Of a stretch of DNA of 64,000 nt, positions 17,128-25,537 are shown one piece after another; the first letter of the stretch is position 1; each line of letters opens with the position of its first letter. The stretch lies in assembly GCF_000374065.1 (NCBI RefSeq), contig NZ_KB893245.1:496001-560000 (forward strand), in the 5' to 3' direction. This stretch comes from Spirosoma luteum DSM 19990. Its GTDB lineage: Bacteria > Bacteroidota > Bacteroidia > Cytophagales > Spirosomataceae. The notes below the pieces were generated by a model. That model was not told the DNA's origin. It did no database searches and saw only the letters and a list, made by a program, of their open reading frames with translations. A program made the position numbers and the translations under genes.

Positions 17128-17135
17128 CAAATGTA
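17128..17135 (-). promoter_or_regulatory. -7 box (TACATTTG) adjoining the GH13-like gene
   Basis: TACATTTG on the minus strand matches TAnnTTTG and lies 4 nt before the ATG at 17123, exactly the spacing seen at 15044 and 31882. A leaderless transcript is predicted. Confidence 0.6.
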
Positions 17136-17304
17136 AACCAGTTTTTATAAAAGCTGTTTACACCATCGTTTGTGCGTATTGCTAACCAGAAAAGTCCATT
17201 CTCTTACCATTACCTGTCGACCAGCAAAAAAATGGTCACGCAGTCAGAAAGGAAGGTAGATAGAGGGTATTCCGGATACTTTTGGGCGACCGGTACCATT
17301 AAAA

Positions 17305-17355
17305 TGCCAGGGCCTTTCCCAGTAGCATGATAGCTTGCTGAAAAAGGCCCTGGCA
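17305..17355 (-). terminator. Terminator of the M28 peptidase gene
   Basis: TGCCAGGGCCTTT (17305-17317) pairs perfectly with 17343-17355. On the minus strand the stem is followed by ATTTTAATGG. It lies just downstream of the peptidase stop codon at 17374. Confidence 0.8.
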
Positions 17356-17373
17356 CACGGAACAGAATGGATT

Positions 17374-19155
17374 TTACTGTCTCATCATCATTCGATTGGT
17401 AGCAATAACCTGATTGTTAGCCTCAAATGTATAGTAGAACACTTCTATCCGGCCCTCATTTTTATAGTCGAACAGGTATTCATTAAGACCCGACTTAATC
17501 TGGATTTTTCTTTTCTCGACCAATGTCCCATCGCCTTTTCTGATGGTTAGGTAAGCATCGTCGAATTGCTGGTCGGCCTCATTTTTCAACACGACATAGG
17601 TCGATTCATCAAATGGATTCGGGTAGTTTCGGAGAATTTCTATTCCCTTTATCGGCGATGCTGGTGTTCTTAACACCTGATCCATATAATTGAGCCCTGC
17701 CACCATATTCGTTGCAGGGGTGGTAGCGGGTACCGTAACGGATAGTTCGCCCGAAAAGAGACTTTCTACGCTATTGGTATTCACGGAGGCTACACTAACA
17801 TACCGTACGGTGCTGCCATTGCCAACAAAAATAACCGAAGGAGTTTTGCCGGTAACCGTATACACCGAATCCCAGTCGTTGGTAGCCGAACGCAGAGCCA
17901 CCCGGTAAGCAGGGGCATTGGTAGCGTCCGTGATGGTCAGTGAAATTTTGTTCGGACTAACGTACTTTGCGGTAAAGCTGGTAGGGGCTTTAACGGATTG
18001 TGCAGCCATGGCAATGGCATTGGCATTGATAACCGCATTGCGGGTCAAATAATCGAAATCGACGCTAAAATCATCCAGGATACCATCATTGTTGGTGTCA
18101 ATCTGCTCATTGTCTTTAACCGTGTGAACGATACCGCAACTGCCCGACCCATCGCCATTTTCATTCTGGCACATAACTCTCATTGCCGCGTAGCCCTTGC
18201 TCCGGAAAGGGACGTGGTCACTTGAGCGGCCGGTCCGGTCTTCGGCACTCATAATGTTAATCGTCATCGGTACTGCCGCTATTGGCTTTATTTGCTCTCC
18301 GTATTCCAGCTTTACGAAGCGGACTAACTGCTTATGAATGGAGTTAGTACTGCCGTACGAAAAAATCCGCAGGCTATTGGTGGCCACATCCCCCGGTGCA
18401 CAGGATGGCGATGATGAGCAGGGACCACAAAGCGTAGTACCGGCAATGTCATTATTCAGAACCATTCGGATGCTACGGCTTTTGCTGTACGAATAATTGG
18501 CAAATGCGGTACTGCCATACAACCCCTGTTCTTCGCCCACCGTTAGCAGAAACACGACGGTGGCCTTCAGGTTATATTTCGATAAAACCCTGGCTGCTTC
18601 CAGTACCAGTGCCGAACCAGTGGCATTGTCTGAAACACCAGGCGCATTACAGTTTACATCACAGTTGCTTTCGCAACGGGAATCCATGTGTCCCTCTACA
18701 ATAATAATTGACTTGTCGGTCAGGTCGGTACCCGGCAAAACGGCGAATACTTCGTTAAACGTCTTTGTCGATGAGCAGACAGTGGCGGTAAAATTCATTC
18801 GGGAAACCAGCAACCGGTTATTACGCTGGGCACTCAGTTGCCTGAATTTTGCTTCTACCCAATTATTAGCAGCTCCCAGACCAGTAATGGTCGATGGGTT
18901 GGATATACTACTGGTATTTCGATTGGTGAACGATGCTAACTTCCGGACGTAGGTTTTTAGTGAATCGGCGGAAATAGACTGATTAAGATCAGCCGCAATC
19001 GTAGATGGTAACGCATTGATTCCGGAGTTATAACTGGCTGGATTGTAGTTCCCTGCCATAACAGCGTCGGCGGTGGTGTTGGTAACAACCATGTTGGTTT
19101 GTGCCCAGGCAAGGTTGCTTACCAGAAAACTAATCAGGTAGAAACATTTTTTCAT
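17374..19155 (-). CDS. Secreted M28 family metallopeptidase with T9SS type A sorting domain
   Basis: This is a zinc aminopeptidase-like exoenzyme. A signal peptide begins at the ATG at 19155 (MKKCFYLISFLVSNLAWAQ); a longer frame to 19281 adds 42 residues with no family sense. The M28 core shows the metal and catalytic residues in order: GHMDS, SDNATGS, GEEQGLYGS, LNNDIAG and SSDHVPF. A short Ca-binding-like loop (DTNNDGILDD) precedes a fibronectin-III-like domain. The C-terminal about 80 residues, starting at NYPNPFDESTYVVL, form a type A T9SS sorting domain. The protein should therefore be secreted by the type IX system. Its terminator lies directly downstream. Confidence 0.93.
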   Translation of the reverse strand: MKKCFYLISFLVSNLAWAQTNMVVTNTTADAVMAGNYNPASYNSGINALPSTIAADLNQSISADSLKTYVRKLASFTNRNTSSISNPSTITGLGAANNWVEAKFRQLSAQRNNRLLVSRMNFTATVCSSTKTFNEVFAVLPGTDLTDKSIIIVEGHMDSRCESNCDVNCNAPGVSDNATGSALVLEAARVLSKYNLKATVVFLLTVGEEQGLYGSTAFANYSYSKSRSIRMVLNNDIAGTTLCGPCSSSPSCAPGDVATNSLRIFSYGSTNSIHKQLVRFVKLEYGEQIKPIAAVPMTINIMSAEDRTGRSSDHVPFRSKGYAAMRVMCQNENGDGSGSCGIVHTVKDNEQIDTNNDGILDDFSVDFDYLTRNAVINANAIAMAAQSVKAPTSFTAKYVSPNKISLTITDATNAPAYRVALRSATNDWDSVYTVTGKTPSVIFVGNGSTVRYVSVASVNTNSVESLFSGELSVTVPATTPATNMVAGLNYMDQVLRTPASPIKGIEILRNYPNPFDESTYVVLKNEADQQFDDAYLTIRKGDGTLVEKRKIQIKSGLNEYLFDYKNEGRIEVFYYTFEANNQVIATNRMMMRQ

Positions 19156-19837
19156 AAATTGGTAGTTTGAAAAATTATAGATGAGAACGATAAAGTGAAG
19201 CATTAAAAAGGTACCCTCGGTGTACGTCTGGTCGTGGCTGATTACCTTACTCGCTTGGTTAGCATTACCATGGCTAGTCACTGTTGATTAAGCGGTATAT
19301 TGTAACTAAACATCTTTTTTTATTACAAAAGTAGATGTTTAAGTATATCAACAAAGGGAAAGTTAAAATAAACTACTAATGCTATATATAATATTTTTTA
19401 TAGTAGCAGCATTTACTAACTAGTCCCGGAATTCAGCCGTAGGTTTTGTTATTTACCTTACTATATAAGTTATTGATAATAAGTCATATAAGAGGAGGTA
19501 TTTCCATATTAACAGAAAAAGGGAGCCGGGTTAAGTCCCTGATGGACTAACAGGATGAGACTGCTAAAATGGGAAGAGTACAGCGGGTGCTGTTCCTGGC
19601 GCAGGCGCAAGGTTGCCGTTGAAGAAAGCAGATTGAAAAAAACAGGCTTGAGCGATGCAAGCTGGAAAAGCGTTTTAGGCTTCTGGAATGAGGATTATCG
19701 GAGCTGGATCAGCTACAGAGATAATAATCTGAAGCCAGTGCTGGCTTCAGACGTGATGGGTTACAGTGAGGATTAATTATTTCTTAAAAATACAAAGGAG
19801 TAACTTATGTAGAAACTGGCAACCAGAATTTCAGGCG
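19156..19837. other. Long AT-rich intergenic region with a possible small ORF
   Basis: Nearly 700 nt separate the peptidase gene from the DinB gene. The left half (19280-19500) is very AT-rich with no clear signals. The right half (about 19515-19760) is less AT-rich and rich in short hairpins: AGTCC/GGACT (19534-19548), ACAGC/GCTGT (19580-19593) and TCTGAAGCCAG/CTGGCTTCAGA (19728-19751). A 73-residue ORF overlaps this part. Confidence 0.6.
19555..19776 (+). CDS. Possible small protein, unknown
   Basis: This 73-residue reading frame is basic in its N-terminal half (SWRRRKVAVEESRLKK) and Trp-rich, with two adjacent Cys. I recognise no family, signal peptide or membrane segment. Base composition is closer to genes than to the flanking spacer. 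An 11-bp inverted repeat (19728-19751) lies within its 3' part, which could instead point to a structured RNA. It is listed as doubtful. Confidence 0.25.
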   Translation: MRLLKWEEYSGCCSWRRRKVAVEESRLKKTGLSDASWKSVLGFWNEDYRSWISYRDNNLKPVLASDVMGYSED

Positions 19838-20413
19838 CTATCGCGGAAATTCGGTATCTGCTTTGATTTCTTCAATCTGCTTGCGGTGTCGCTCCGAATG
19901 GTTAGCCATCATTAGTAAAGCCTGAAAAATATCAATCGTACCAAAAATCTTATTGTCGAAGTAGTGCGACCTCAGGTCTTCCTGCGTGTTTTGACCAAAG
20001 TCAATTACGGCATTGCGCACCCTATCGAACGCTTGTAGTGCGCCCGCAGCGTCGCCAAACCGACCCGTTGGTTCAGTACCAGCCGGAGCCAGCCGGGCAT
20101 TCTTTCGGCTACGCATCGCTTTGATAACATCCACATCCGACACACTTATTTCGGCTCGTCTTTCCCGGTTAACCGGGGTTTCCATACCGAATTGAACGCC
20201 CTTGAAAATACGACCTTCAACCAGGGCAATGTGTTCGACACAGGCAGCAACAGACCACCGCTCAGCACTGGGTTTGTAAGAAAGCTGGTAGTCTGATAAG
20301 CCTTCGAGCGACTGATGGAGGTCGGCCTGCGTCGTTTTCAGTACGTCGATGGCGTAGGATCGTTCATCATTAGTAAAGGGACCGGTTAGCTCGGTGGGTG
20401 GACGATTTTCCAT
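19838..20413 (-). CDS. DinB family protein (DinB_2)
   Basis: This 191-residue protein matches the DinB/YfiT four-helix-bundle superfamily, many of whose members bind a metal through three His. The conserved text is LKTTQADLHQSLEGLSDYQLSYKPSAERWSVAACVEHIALVEGRIF with a first His, and a later MANHSERHRKQIEEI with two more. This family often acts as thiol-dependent transferases or stays uncharacterised; the name does not imply the E. coli polymerase IV. A TAAGTTTG box on the minus strand at 20451-20458 may be its -7 element, giving a leader of about 30 nt. Confidence 0.88.
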   Translation of the reverse strand: MENRPPTELTGPFTNDERSYAIDVLKTTQADLHQSLEGLSDYQLSYKPSAERWSVAACVEHIALVEGRIFKGVQFGMETPVNRERRAEISVSDVDVIKAMRSRKNARLAPAGTEPTGRFGDAAGALQAFDRVRNAVIDFGQNTQEDLRSHYFDNKIFGTIDIFQALLMMANHSERHRKQIEEIKADTEFPR

Positions 20414-20501
20414 CGTATAATAGTCGTGATTTTTGACCTATTTTGACGGGCAAACTTAACGTAAATTACGTTACCCGATTACGTATTGTTAAGCCAGCTT
20501 A

Positions 20502-21086
20502 TCAATACGTACGCAACACCTTAAGCCGGTGGTTTTTGTTTATCTGTATGTGCGGGTTGCTGATGAGGTGAAACAGTAGGCCACTGCCCGCCAGTATGCC
20601 CACGACGGGGAGGGTATTACTATAAAATCCCCGATTGTTTACGACATCGGCTAACAGATAAACCCCACCCGCAATGGGAAAAATGGTTCCAGCCGCCGTC
20701 ACGAACGGAATACGGCGGTGCAATAACACTTTCTCCACTTCATCAAGCCGGAAGGTTACCGGCTCGTCACGATTCATGACTTCATTAGCCATCAGAATGC
20801 TGAACGTGCTATCCGTTACCTCGTAAAGCTGCTCGTTGTATTTTTCCCCTCGTGCTTTGAAATGTAGTTCGTCACCAACGAAGAAACGATAGCGGTGGAA
20901 ACCGCCAGGCGCGTGAAGTACATCCAGGGCCAGGTATCGGGATGGTCGGAGCAAAGCCGTGTAGGCCGTTCCTTTTCGTTGTAGCAGTTGCTCCGTCGTG
21001 AGCGTGTCACGCGGCTGGGCGAAAACCGTGCTGCTAAATGAGCATAAAAAGATAATACCGAACAGGAAGGCAAGGGTCAACTTCAT
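20502..21086 (-). CDS. Hypothetical exported membrane protein
   Basis: I do not recognise this family. The 194-residue product starts with a clear signal peptide (MKLTLAFLFGIIFLCSFSSTVFAQ). A middle domain of mixed strands follows (HRYRFFVGDELHFKARGEKYNEQLYEVTDSTFSI). Two hydrophobic segments lie near the C-terminus (about TAAGTIFPIAGGVYLLADVV and LPVVGILAGSGLLFHLI), with a basic tail after them. The sensor-like domain plus two helices suggests an envelope protein. The gene lies between the DinB gene and the divergent dehydrogenase gene with no close partner. Confidence 0.7.
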   Translation of the reverse strand: MKLTLAFLFGIIFLCSFSSTVFAQPRDTLTTEQLLQRKGTAYTALLRPSRYLALDVLHAPGGFHRYRFFVGDELHFKARGEKYNEQLYEVTDSTFSILMANEVMNRDEPVTFRLDEVEKVLLHRRIPFVTAAGTIFPIAGGVYLLADVVNNRGFYSNTLPVVGILAGSGLLFHLISNPHIQINKNHRLKVLRTY

Positions 21087-21177
21087 AGTAAATGGAGAGT
21101 AGATTCTCCAATAACATGAAAAACACAGTCGATAGCCTATTTTTCAGAAAAATTTAACCCATTCGCTCCCGGTTAGC

Positions 21178-21185
21178 TAAGTTTG
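21178..21185 (+). promoter_or_regulatory. -7 box (TAAGTTTG) adjoining the Ldh_2 gene
   Basis: TAAGTTTG matches TAnnTTTG and ends 5 nt before the ATG at 21191, predicting a transcript that starts at or near the start codon. A second ATG follows at once (21194). Confidence 0.55.
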
Positions 21186-21190
21186 CGGGC

Positions 21191-22258
21191 ATGATGACTG
21201 CCAATCAACTCCGAACGTTTACCGAACAGATTTTTAGCGCTATCGGCTGTTCCGAAACCGATGCCCGCCTGGCTGCCGATGTGCTGGTCAGTGCTGACCT
21301 TAGAGGGGTCGATTCGCACGGCGTAGCGCGTTTGCCGGGTTACGTCCGGCTCTATGACCTCGGACGGATTAACCCGCAGCCCCAGATGCGCATCGTTCAC
21401 GAAACCCCATCGACGGCAGTAGTGGATGGCGACCGGGGGCTGGGCCTGGTTGTTGGCCCCTGGGCTATGCAGGTAGCCATTGACAAAGCCAGGATAGCCG
21501 GAACGGGCTGGGTAGCGGTGCGAAACTCCAATCACTTCGGCATTGCGGGGTATCATGCGTTGCTGGCCACGGAACACGATATGATTGGGCAGGCCATGAC
21601 CCACGCGGCCCCGCTGGTGGCCCCTACGTTTTCACTGGAGAAGATGCTCGGCACCAATCCCATTGCCGTAGCTGTGCCGGCCGCTACCGAGCCTACTTTT
21701 CTGGCCGATTTCGCGTCGACAGCCGTAGCCTATGGAAAACTGGAAATTTTGCAGCGGAAAGGTCAGGACATACCGGCGGGTTGGGCACAAGATGCCACTG
21801 GTCAAATTACCAATGATGCCAATGCCATTCGGAATGGGGGTGCCTTACTACCCCTTGGTACCGACCGGGAGCATGGTTCGCACAAGGGGTACGGGCTGGG
21901 TGCGATTGTCGATATTTTTTCGGGTGTGTTGTCCGGTGCAAATTATGGTCCCTGGGTACCACCCTTCGCTACAGCCGGCTTTATGCAGGCCAACGAAGGT
22001 GTGGGTGTAGGTACCGGCCATTTTTTCGGGGCCATGCGCATTGACGCTTTCCGGCCCGCCGATGAGTTTAAAACGCACATGGATACTTGGATTCAGCGGT
22101 TTCGGCAGGCTAAAGCCGTTGAAGGGAAGCAGGTGTTAATTCCCGGCGACCCGGAGCGGATGATGAAAGCAGAGCGGATGGCCAACGGTATTCCCGTGGT
22201 TGAACCCGTCATAAAAAGTCTGGAAGAACTGGGTGAACGCTTTGGGATTAAACTATAG
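21191..22258 (+). CDS. Malate/L-lactate (Ldh_2) family NAD(P)-dependent dehydrogenase
   Basis: The Ldh_2 family oxidises 2-hydroxyacids such as malate, L-lactate, ureidoglycolate or sulfolactate. This 355-residue member shows VSADLRGVDSHGVARLPGYV near the N-terminus, the catalytic-region motif NSNHFGIAGYHA, MLGTNPIAVAVPA for the cofactor loop, and HKGYGLGAIVDIFSGVLSGA. The substrate cannot be fixed from sequence. It is followed 52 nt later by an aldo/keto reductase gene in the same direction, and the two may act on related hydroxyacid or sugar substrates. The start is the first of two adjacent ATGs, right after a promoter box. Confidence 0.92.
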   Translation: MMTANQLRTFTEQIFSAIGCSETDARLAADVLVSADLRGVDSHGVARLPGYVRLYDLGRINPQPQMRIVHETPSTAVVDGDRGLGLVVGPWAMQVAIDKARIAGTGWVAVRNSNHFGIAGYHALLATEHDMIGQAMTHAAPLVAPTFSLEKMLGTNPIAVAVPAATEPTFLADFASTAVAYGKLEILQRKGQDIPAGWAQDATGQITNDANAIRNGGALLPLGTDREHGSHKGYGLGAIVDIFSGVLSGANYGPWVPPFATAGFMQANEGVGVGTGHFFGAMRIDAFRPADEFKTHMDTWIQRFRQAKAVEGKQVLIPGDPERMMKAERMANGIPVVEPVIKSLEELGERFGIKL

Positions 22259-22309
22259 GTAGGGCCATTTTCTACACAACGAATTATCAATTTTTACTTA
22301 CTCAATTGT

Positions 22310-23296
22310 ATGAATTATCGAACACTGGGTAAAACCGGCTTTACTATTTCTGAAATCAGCTTGGGTACCTGGCAGGTAGGAGGCAAATGGGGAGAACCCT
22401 TTAGCCATGCCAATGCCGACCAGATTCTGAACGATGCCGTGGATGCAGGCATTAATTTTATTGATACGGCTGATGTGTATGGCGATGGCGAAAGCGAAAA
22501 AGCCGTTGGGCGGCTGGTTCGCTCGCGTTCCGAGCGAATCTACGTTGCTACCAAGTGTGGTCGGCGGTTGCAGCCGCACACCAACGAAGCTTATCAGCCC
22601 TCTGTACTTCGGGCTTTCGTGGAAGATAGTTTGCGAAACATGGGCCTGGAAACCCTCGACCTGATTCAACTTCACTGCCCACCAACCGATGTCTATTATC
22701 GACCAGAAATATTTGAACTGTTCGACCGATTGAAGGAGGAAGGCAAAATTCAGCATCTGGGTGTCAGCGTTGAAAAAGTGGAAGAGGGGCTGAAAGCCAT
22801 CGAATTCCCGAACGTGACGACGGTACAGATTATTTTCAATATGTTCCGGCAGCGACCAGCCGAACTGTTTTTTACAGAAGCCGCAAAACGAAACGTTGGC
22901 ATCATTGTGCGGGTGCCGCTGGCCAGTGGAATGCTTACGGGCAAGTTCAGCCCAGATACTAGTTTTTCGGCCGATGACCACCGGAATTTTAACCGGCAGG
23001 GCGCAGCCTTCGACCAGGGTGAAACGTTTTCGGGAGTAGACTATGAAACGGGCCTTGCTGCCGTGGATGAGCTGCGAACTATTTTTCCTGGCGATGCTAA
23101 TCTGGCCCCCGATGCTCTGCGCTGGATTCTGACTTTTGATGCTGTAAGCTGCATTATTCCGGGTGCCTCGAAGCCGGACCACCTCATCTCGAATGTACAG
23201 GCATCAGAACGGTCGGCTCCTTCATCAGAGCAGATAACTTCCGTAAAAAAAGTGTACGATACCTACATTAAAAACCCGGTTCATTATCGGTGGTAA
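22310..23296 (+). CDS. Aldo/keto reductase
   Basis: This 328-residue NADPH-dependent oxidoreductase has the TIM-barrel AKR fold. The catalytic residues are visible in order: Asp and Tyr in FIDTADVYGDGESEKAVG, Lys in VATKCG, and His in LIQLHCPP. The cofactor-binding C-terminal part reads IPGASKPDHLISNVQA. It belongs to the YghZ/YdbC-like group that acts on a broad range of aldehydes and sugar derivatives. It is the likely second gene of a pair with the Ldh_2 dehydrogenase and ends at a strong terminator. Confidence 0.95.
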   Translation: MNYRTLGKTGFTISEISLGTWQVGGKWGEPFSHANADQILNDAVDAGINFIDTADVYGDGESEKAVGRLVRSRSERIYVATKCGRRLQPHTNEAYQPSVLRAFVEDSLRNMGLETLDLIQLHCPPTDVYYRPEIFELFDRLKEEGKIQHLGVSVEKVEEGLKAIEFPNVTTVQIIFNMFRQRPAELFFTEAAKRNVGIIVRVPLASGMLTGKFSPDTSFSADDHRNFNRQGAAFDQGETFSGVDYETGLAAVDELRTIFPGDANLAPDALRWILTFDAVSCIIPGASKPDHLISNVQASERSAPSSEQITSVKKVYDTYIKNPVHYRW

Positions 23297-23330
23297 AAGC
23301 GTTATCTGATAGTGACAACCATTGAAGCGC

Positions 23331-23364
23331 AAAAACGCCCGACCAGCATTGGTCGGGCGTTTTT
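23331..23364. terminator. Bidirectional intrinsic terminator
   Basis: AAAAACGCCCGACC (23331-23344) pairs with GGTCGGGCGTTTTT (23351-23364), a 14-bp stem with a 6-nt loop, a G+C-rich core and A/T-runs on both sides. It lies between the convergent stop codons of the aldo/keto reductase and fasciclin genes. Confidence 0.95.
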
Positions 23365-23392
23365 ATAGGGTTGAATAAATCAGAGAAGCCAA

Positions 23393-23944
23393 TTAGGGCA
23401 TCAGAACCGTGTCGATTACGTGAATCACACCGTTGGATTGATTTACGTCGGCAATCGTAACCGTCGATGTGCCACCTTTGGCATCTGTCAATACTACTTT
23501 CTTGCCTTTTACCATGGCCGTTAGCGTACCACCTTCAACGGTTTTAAGTTCAGCTTTGCCACCGCCATCGGTGATCATTTTCATGAGGTCGGCCGCACTT
23601 ACTTTACCCGCTACAACGTGGTAGGTTAAAATCTTGGTCAGCGTTTCTTTGCTTTCCGGCTTCACAAGTGTTTCAACAGTACCTTTTGGCAGTTTGTCGA
23701 ACGCTTTGTTCGTTGGGGCAAACACCGTGAATGGACCAGCACTCGACAGTGTCTCAACCAGACCAGCTGCTTTTACAGCTGCTACCAGCGTCGTGTGATC
23801 TTTCGAGTTTACAGCATTCTCAACAATATTTTTAGATGGGTACATCGCGGCACCACCAACCATTACTGTTTTCTCCTGGGCAAATGATACCTGGCTGATA
23901 GCCAGCAGACTAAGTATAGCAAACGTGAATTTGAACGTCTTCAT
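23393..23944 (-). CDS. Secreted fasciclin (FAS1) domain protein
   Basis: This protein has a signal peptide (MKTFKFTFAILSLLAISQVSFAQ) and a single FAS1 domain. The H1 motif TVFAPTNKAFDKLP and the H2 region ILTYHVVAGKVSAADL are intact, and the end VNQSNGVIHVIDTVLMP is the usual FAS1 finish. FAS1 domains mediate adhesion or matrix binding. I start at 23944; a longer frame to 24010 adds 22 residues before a good signal peptide. The 183-residue length is normal for one-domain bacterial forms. The gene is monocistronic and shares a terminator with the aldo/keto reductase gene. Confidence 0.95.
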   Translation of the reverse strand: MKTFKFTFAILSLLAISQVSFAQEKTVMVGGAAMYPSKNIVENAVNSKDHTTLVAAVKAAGLVETLSSAGPFTVFAPTNKAFDKLPKGTVETLVKPESKETLTKILTYHVVAGKVSAADLMKMITDGGGKAELKTVEGGTLTAMVKGKKVVLTDAKGGTSTVTIADVNQSNGVIHVIDTVLMP

Positions 23945-24435
23945 TGTCGTTATTCTTTTTTTAAAATGGTTAAACTCTTTACTCAATAGGTTACTACTTG
24001 TGTCGATCAACGGGAAGACTTACGGCTTTGTCGTGGTGATTGGATTTAATTCCTAACAAACTTTTTTATAAGCGCCTATCAGTAAGTGGGTTATCATAAA
24101 GTAGGGACCAATTAAGGATGCTTGATATGCCACAAAAACAGACCGCCGGACAATGGCCCGGCGGAACTGACATCAGGAAAGTGGGGTGGATAGAAACGAC
24201 GTTACAAAGTTGCTGATTGACTTAATGCTCCGGTAGGGGAGATGCCACCAAACTGGGCTGGGGAAAGGCTGGTGCCGAATACGGGGATTTTCCCGTATTT
24301 TTACTCGAATACAGTAACTGTGTGTAAGTAATAGTCTGATTATCAAATATCTAATTTGGGTGGTAGAAATTGGTCATTTGCTAACTAGTTAATAATCTTA
24401 TTAACTTAACAACACTAATTTTAAACCACTCTATC
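23945..24435. other. Intergenic region between fasciclin and the AT-rich cassette
   Basis: This 491-nt gap holds the divergent promoters of the fasciclin gene and the cassette. One G+C-rich hairpin, CCGCCGG/CCGGCGG (24143-24164, 8-nt loop), is visible. Base composition falls towards the right. No coding frame is supported. Confidence 0.6.
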
Positions 24436-24807
24436 ATGTCCTCGGAAAAGCTAACGATTACAGAATTAAAGGCTCAGGTTAAAAATTACATTGACTACAT
24501 GGTCGGTAAAAATATGAAGTCGGATGAGTTTTTTTTGGCCGCTACCATCAACAAAGAGGCACTTAGAAAAATTACGGATAGCTATCCAGATTGTACCGGT
24601 GTACGCATTTACCTGACAAAGGAAACATTAGATGGCTCAGGTGATATTTGGCCATTGATTGTACCAGTACGACATGACGCGGATGGTATAGTTACCGATT
24701 TAATGAAGGACGAACACGCATTCATGGCCAGTAATGATATGAGTAATTTTGATTGTCGTAATCCGCCCTGTACTCTACGAAATCAAGGTAATATATTGTT
24801 GCCGTAA
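24436..24807 (+). CDS. Small soluble protein of unknown function, cassette gene 1
   Basis: I do not recognise this family. The 123-residue protein has no signal peptide or membrane helix. It opens with a charged helix (LTITELKAQVKNYIDYMVGKNM), then alternating strand-like text (GVRIYLTKETLDGSGDIWPLIVPVRHDADG). It closes with FDCRNPPCTLRNQG, holding two Cys five residues apart. Composition is AT-rich like the next gene and unlike the rest of the window. It lies 61 nt before the seven-helix protein gene, so a cassette with the signalling genes is likely. A ligand-binding or regulatory role is conjecture. Confidence 0.6.
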   Translation: MSSEKLTITELKAQVKNYIDYMVGKNMKSDEFFLAATINKEALRKITDSYPDCTGVRIYLTKETLDGSGDIWPLIVPVRHDADGIVTDLMKDEHAFMASNDMSNFDCRNPPCTLRNQGNILLP

Positions 24808-24868
24808 TAAATTAAAAATATCGAACAGGAGAAGAGGTAGATAGTTGCCTTGCCTCTCTTGGGGAAAT

Positions 24869-25537
24869 ATGGTCTGGCTAAGAAATATTTCAATATTAAA
24901 TCAAGTCTACCTTACGATTCTAATCGTAGATATATTTATTATAATAATTAAATATAGTAGATTGCCAAATCACTTACGACCATTATTATTTCTGGTGGTA
25001 AGTGATTTTCTGGTTGAGTTTATATCCGATTATATAAAGGGTACCGATGATAGTAATAATTTATACCTTTATCATCTATACGCTCCTGTTGAATATGCTT
25101 CTATTGCATTTATATTTTATCTTACTCTCGGGAACCGAACCATACAAGACAATATAAAAATTTCAGTATTTATATATGTAATAATAGTGGTTATCAGTAC
25201 TGTATATTGGCAGCCGCTGACTCATAATAATTCAATTACCTACATGATTGAAAGCACTTTCGTTATTTACTGGTGCTTTATTTTTTTTCAAAATATATTA
25301 AAAAGAGAGGACTTATATCAACCAGAAAAAGATCCTACTTTCTGGATTATAGTAGCCATACTTATCTATTTCACTGGCACCTTTTTTACAATCGGTCTAA
25401 TTGATTATTTCATTATTAGTAATAAAACATTAGCCTCCATGATTTATTATGCTACATTTCCATTTAGCTTTATACTTTACCTGACTATTGGGTTAGTCAC
25501 TGCAATGTCTACTATACTAAGCAATTATGTCGAATAA
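24869..25537 (+). CDS. Seven-helix membrane protein, cassette gene 2
   Basis: This 222-residue protein is almost wholly hydrophobic, with seven predicted transmembrane helices at about residues 11-29, 37-54, 72-88, 96-113, 123-143, 158-182 and 188-213. It has short charged loops (for example KGTDDSNNLY and NILKREDLYQPEKDPT). No family is recognised. Its G+C is very low (about 22% in one 60-nt stretch). I start at the ATG at 24869; a TTG at 24845 would add 8 residues. Its end overlaps the histidine kinase gene by 11 nt, so the two are translated together. With that kinase it could form a split sensor, the helices sensing and the kinase signalling. Confidence 0.75.
   Translation: MVWLRNISILNQVYLTILIVDIFIIIIKYSRLPNHLRPLLFLVVSDFLVEFISDYIKGTDDSNNLYLYHLYAPVEYASIAFIFYLTLGNRTIQDNIKISVFIYVIIVVISTVYWQPLTHNNSITYMIESTFVIYWCFIFFQNILKREDLYQPEKDPTFWIIVAILIYFTGTFFTIGLIDYFIISNKTLASMIYYATFPFSFILYLTIGLVTAMSTILSNYVE

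Noticed and set aside
22298..23182. 294-residue open frame on the minus strand
   Set aside because: It lies fully opposite the aldo/keto reductase gene, which has all catalytic residues.
24143..24164. G+C-rich hairpin taken as a terminator
   Set aside because: The 7-bp stem lies about 250 nt from the nearest gene end, between two divergent genes, with no T-run.
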